Of a DNA stretch of 6,970 nt, positions 6,014-6,970 are shown piece by piece (the stretch's first letter is position 1; every line of letters begins with the position of its first letter). Origin of the DNA: an uncultured Treponema sp. (GTDB taxonomy: Bacteria; Spirochaetota; Spirochaetia; Treponematales; Treponemataceae). The stretch covers positions 1 through 6,970 of the forward strand of contig NZ_CALHGC010000405.1 in the NCBI RefSeq assembly GCF_938029485.1, read 5' to 3'. The notes beneath the pieces were generated by a model, which saw only the letters and a list, made by a program, of their open reading frames with translations, searched no databases and had not been told where the DNA came from. Made by a program: the position numbers and the translations under genes.

Positions 6014-6657
6014 TGATGTCCGTTGACGCCGGCATCTATATAGCTATAGAGCGTATACTTGGAAATACCGAAGTAATTTGAAATCTTATCTCCCGATTTT
6101 GTAATTAAAAAAGCTCCCGAATCATTTAAAAATTTAATAGCGGCAATTTTATCGTCTTTATTCATCAATGCAACAGGCTTACCCACAATACGGACGGATT
6201 GTTCGATAAGTTCATCCAACAGATCGTTGACATTCTGCGGAATATTCTCAGGTTCATTTTTAGCGCTGATAGGCGAAATGAGCTGCTGTAACGCACTTTC
6301 CGCCATCTGCATTGAAGTAATATCGAAATTAATCGAGAGTACCGCCTCGATCGAATTATCTTCGCCGCGGATAAACATAGTGCTCGATTTAAGGATGCGC
6401 CCGTCTTTTGTTTTTGTCAGATAGCTCAGCTTATCTTCCAATGTTTTATGACCACTATGCAGCGCTTCAAGCACTACGTGAGACGGCCCATCACCTATTT
6501 TCCGCATCGTAACATTTCCATGTTCTATAATGACGATCGAACTGCCGGTATAGTCGGCTGTAAGGTCATGCACAAGGACTTCGCAATTATTACCGAAGTG
6601 AACTGCAATCCCGTGTGCAATTTGTTGCAGCAGTGCAAGGGTGTGTTTGGACATCAT
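6010..6657 (-). CDS. YheO/DauR-type transcriptional regulator (PAS-like domain plus helix-turn-helix)
   Basis: This is a DNA-binding regulator of 215 residues. Residues about 7-117 fit the YheO-like PAS domain, with features such as the EVLVHDL segment (26-32), RKIGDGPS (52-59), and LKSSTMFIRG then AVLSINFDIT (89-114). The C-terminal part (about 143-210) fits the DauR-like HTH domain, with the typical NKDDKIAAIKFLNDSGAFL (166-184) and a recognition region around ISNYFGISKYTLYSYID (192-208). In known members the N-terminal domain binds a small ligand; DauR controls D-arginine catabolism. The ligand here is unknown, and no amino-acid catabolic gene adjoins. The start ATG 6657 is preceded by AGAAGGA (6674-6668) at ten nt; ATG 6654 is an alternative that would remove one residue. 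It sits between a TPR-protein gene and a tRNA-thiolation gene, so its target cannot be read from context. Confidence 0.88.
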   Translation of the reverse strand: MMSKHTLALLQQIAHGIAVHFGNNCEVLVHDLTADYTGSSIVIIEHGNVTMRKIGDGPSHVVLEALHSGHKTLEDKLSYLTKTKDGRILKSSTMFIRGEDNSIEAVLSINFDITSMQMAESALQQLISPISAKNEPENIPQNVNDLLDELIEQSVRIVGKPVALMNKDDKIAAIKFLNDSGAFLITKSGDKISNYFGISKYTLYSYIDAGVNGHQ

Positions 6658-6691
6658 ACCGTGTAATTCCTTCTATTGGGTCTTTAAGGGC

Positions 6692-6713
6692 AAGGATGCA
6701 TACCCGCACCCTT
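6692..6713 (-). promoter_or_regulatory. Intergenic stem-loop between the TPR gene and the regulator
   Basis: On the minus strand AAGGGTGC (6713-6706) pairs with GCATCCTT (6699-6692) over eight bases including one G-U, around a six-base loop. It begins three nt after the TPR-gene stop. It is followed by GCCCTTAAAG rather than a T-run, so it is not a convincing intrinsic terminator. It could be a processing or 3'-end stability element or a weak attenuator. I find no clear promoter for the regulator in the 58-base gap, so the regulator may be co-transcribed with the TPR gene. Confidence 0.4.
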
Positions 6714-6715
6714 CG

Positions 6716-6970
6716 TTATTTTTTTAATTGAGTATCCTTTTGTAATTTATGAATAGCTAGATTGAGCTGTTGCACAGCGGCGTTCTGAGGATCAGCTTCG
6801 ATAGCTTTTTGCAAGTATCCGGTAACGGTTCCCGTATCGGCAGTCCCGGTCATTAAATAAGAATAGGCGGCTAAATACCATGCAAGTTGTAATTCGGCAG
6901 GTGAAAGGTCGCCTGTTTCTGCCGCAGCTTTATATTCATCCCCCGCTTTAAGGTAATTTCCCTGCTTTGC
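6716..6970 (-). CDS. C-terminal part of a TPR-like repeat protein (5' end outside the window)
   Basis: An open frame of 84 codons enters from the window edge and ends with TAA at 6718-6716. It is rich in alanine, leucine and aromatic residues in helical periodicity. YLKAGDEYKAAAE (6-18), LAWYLAAYSYLMTG (29-42) and GYLQKAIEADPQNAAVQQLN (51-70) read as tetratricopeptide-type helices. The AIEADPQNAAV segment is the classic end of a TPR unit. Such repeats mediate protein-protein contacts; the function of the whole protein cannot be judged from this fragment. It ends in a basic tail (QLKK). Confidence 0.75.
   Translation of the reverse strand, partial: AKQGNYLKAGDEYKAAAETGDLSPAELQLAWYLAAYSYLMTGTADTGTVTGYLQKAIEADPQNAAVQQLNLAIHKLQKDTQLKK

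Noticed and set aside
1..6970. Mobile elements, CRISPR arrays, tRNA or rRNA genes, toxin-antitoxin or defence genes
   Set aside because: I saw no transposase or phage-like protein, regularly spaced repeats, cloverleaf-like segments or defence-type domains; all long frames are accounted for by housekeeping or regulatory genes.

Overview
The window looks like an ordinary chromosomal segment of a moderate-GC bacterium. My best guess is a host-associated spirochaete of the Treponema type. This rests on the general resemblance of the proteins (an enlarged RecJ, a YheO-type regulator, a compact TtcA-like enzyme) and on the base composition. No rRNA or other marker is present to prove it. Every supported gene lies on the minus strand, so transcription runs from high to low coordinates. 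I see no tRNA, rRNA, CRISPR array, insertion sequence or phage gene.

In transcription order: (1) 6970-6716 is the C-terminal end of a TPR-like protein. (2) 6657-6010 is a YheO/DauR-type regulator with an N-terminal PAS-like ligand domain and a C-terminal helix-turn-helix. (3) 5941-5234 is a PP-loop ATPase of the TtcA family (tRNA thiolation). (4) A strong sigma-70-like promoter at 5199-5172 is followed by a near 5'-terminal stem-loop and a three-gene operon. The operon holds a pyridoxal/HMP kinase with the paired cysteines of CC-type pyridoxal kinases (5129-4320), thymidine/pyrimidine phosphorylase (4304-2973) and the single-strand exonuclease RecJ (2951-819), with gaps of only 15 and 21 nt. 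(5) A non-coding stretch of about 290 bases ends the operon and carries a second promoter (640-613). That promoter drives a four-helix membrane protein that runs off the window (531-1), with a possible 11-residue leader peptide in its 5' UTR.

The operon joins vitamin B6 salvage, pyrimidine deoxynucleoside salvage and DNA repair/recombination. The regulator and the TtcA-like gene form a separate unit upstream, with no obvious terminator before the pdxK promoter.

The most interesting signal is inside RecJ. About 140 residues (roughly 208-352) split the DHH domain between its DHH motif and its fourth acidic motif. Read by eye, this insert follows the layout of a DnaQ/DEDD exonuclease fold whose catalytic acids are mostly replaced, so it may be a dead nuclease domain reused as a structural or binding module. 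Smaller points are the stem-loop abutting the pdxK ribosome binding site, the leader peptide overlapping a ribosome binding site, and two genes (recJ, ttcA) that lack a Shine-Dalgarno and begin exactly seven codons after an in-frame stop.
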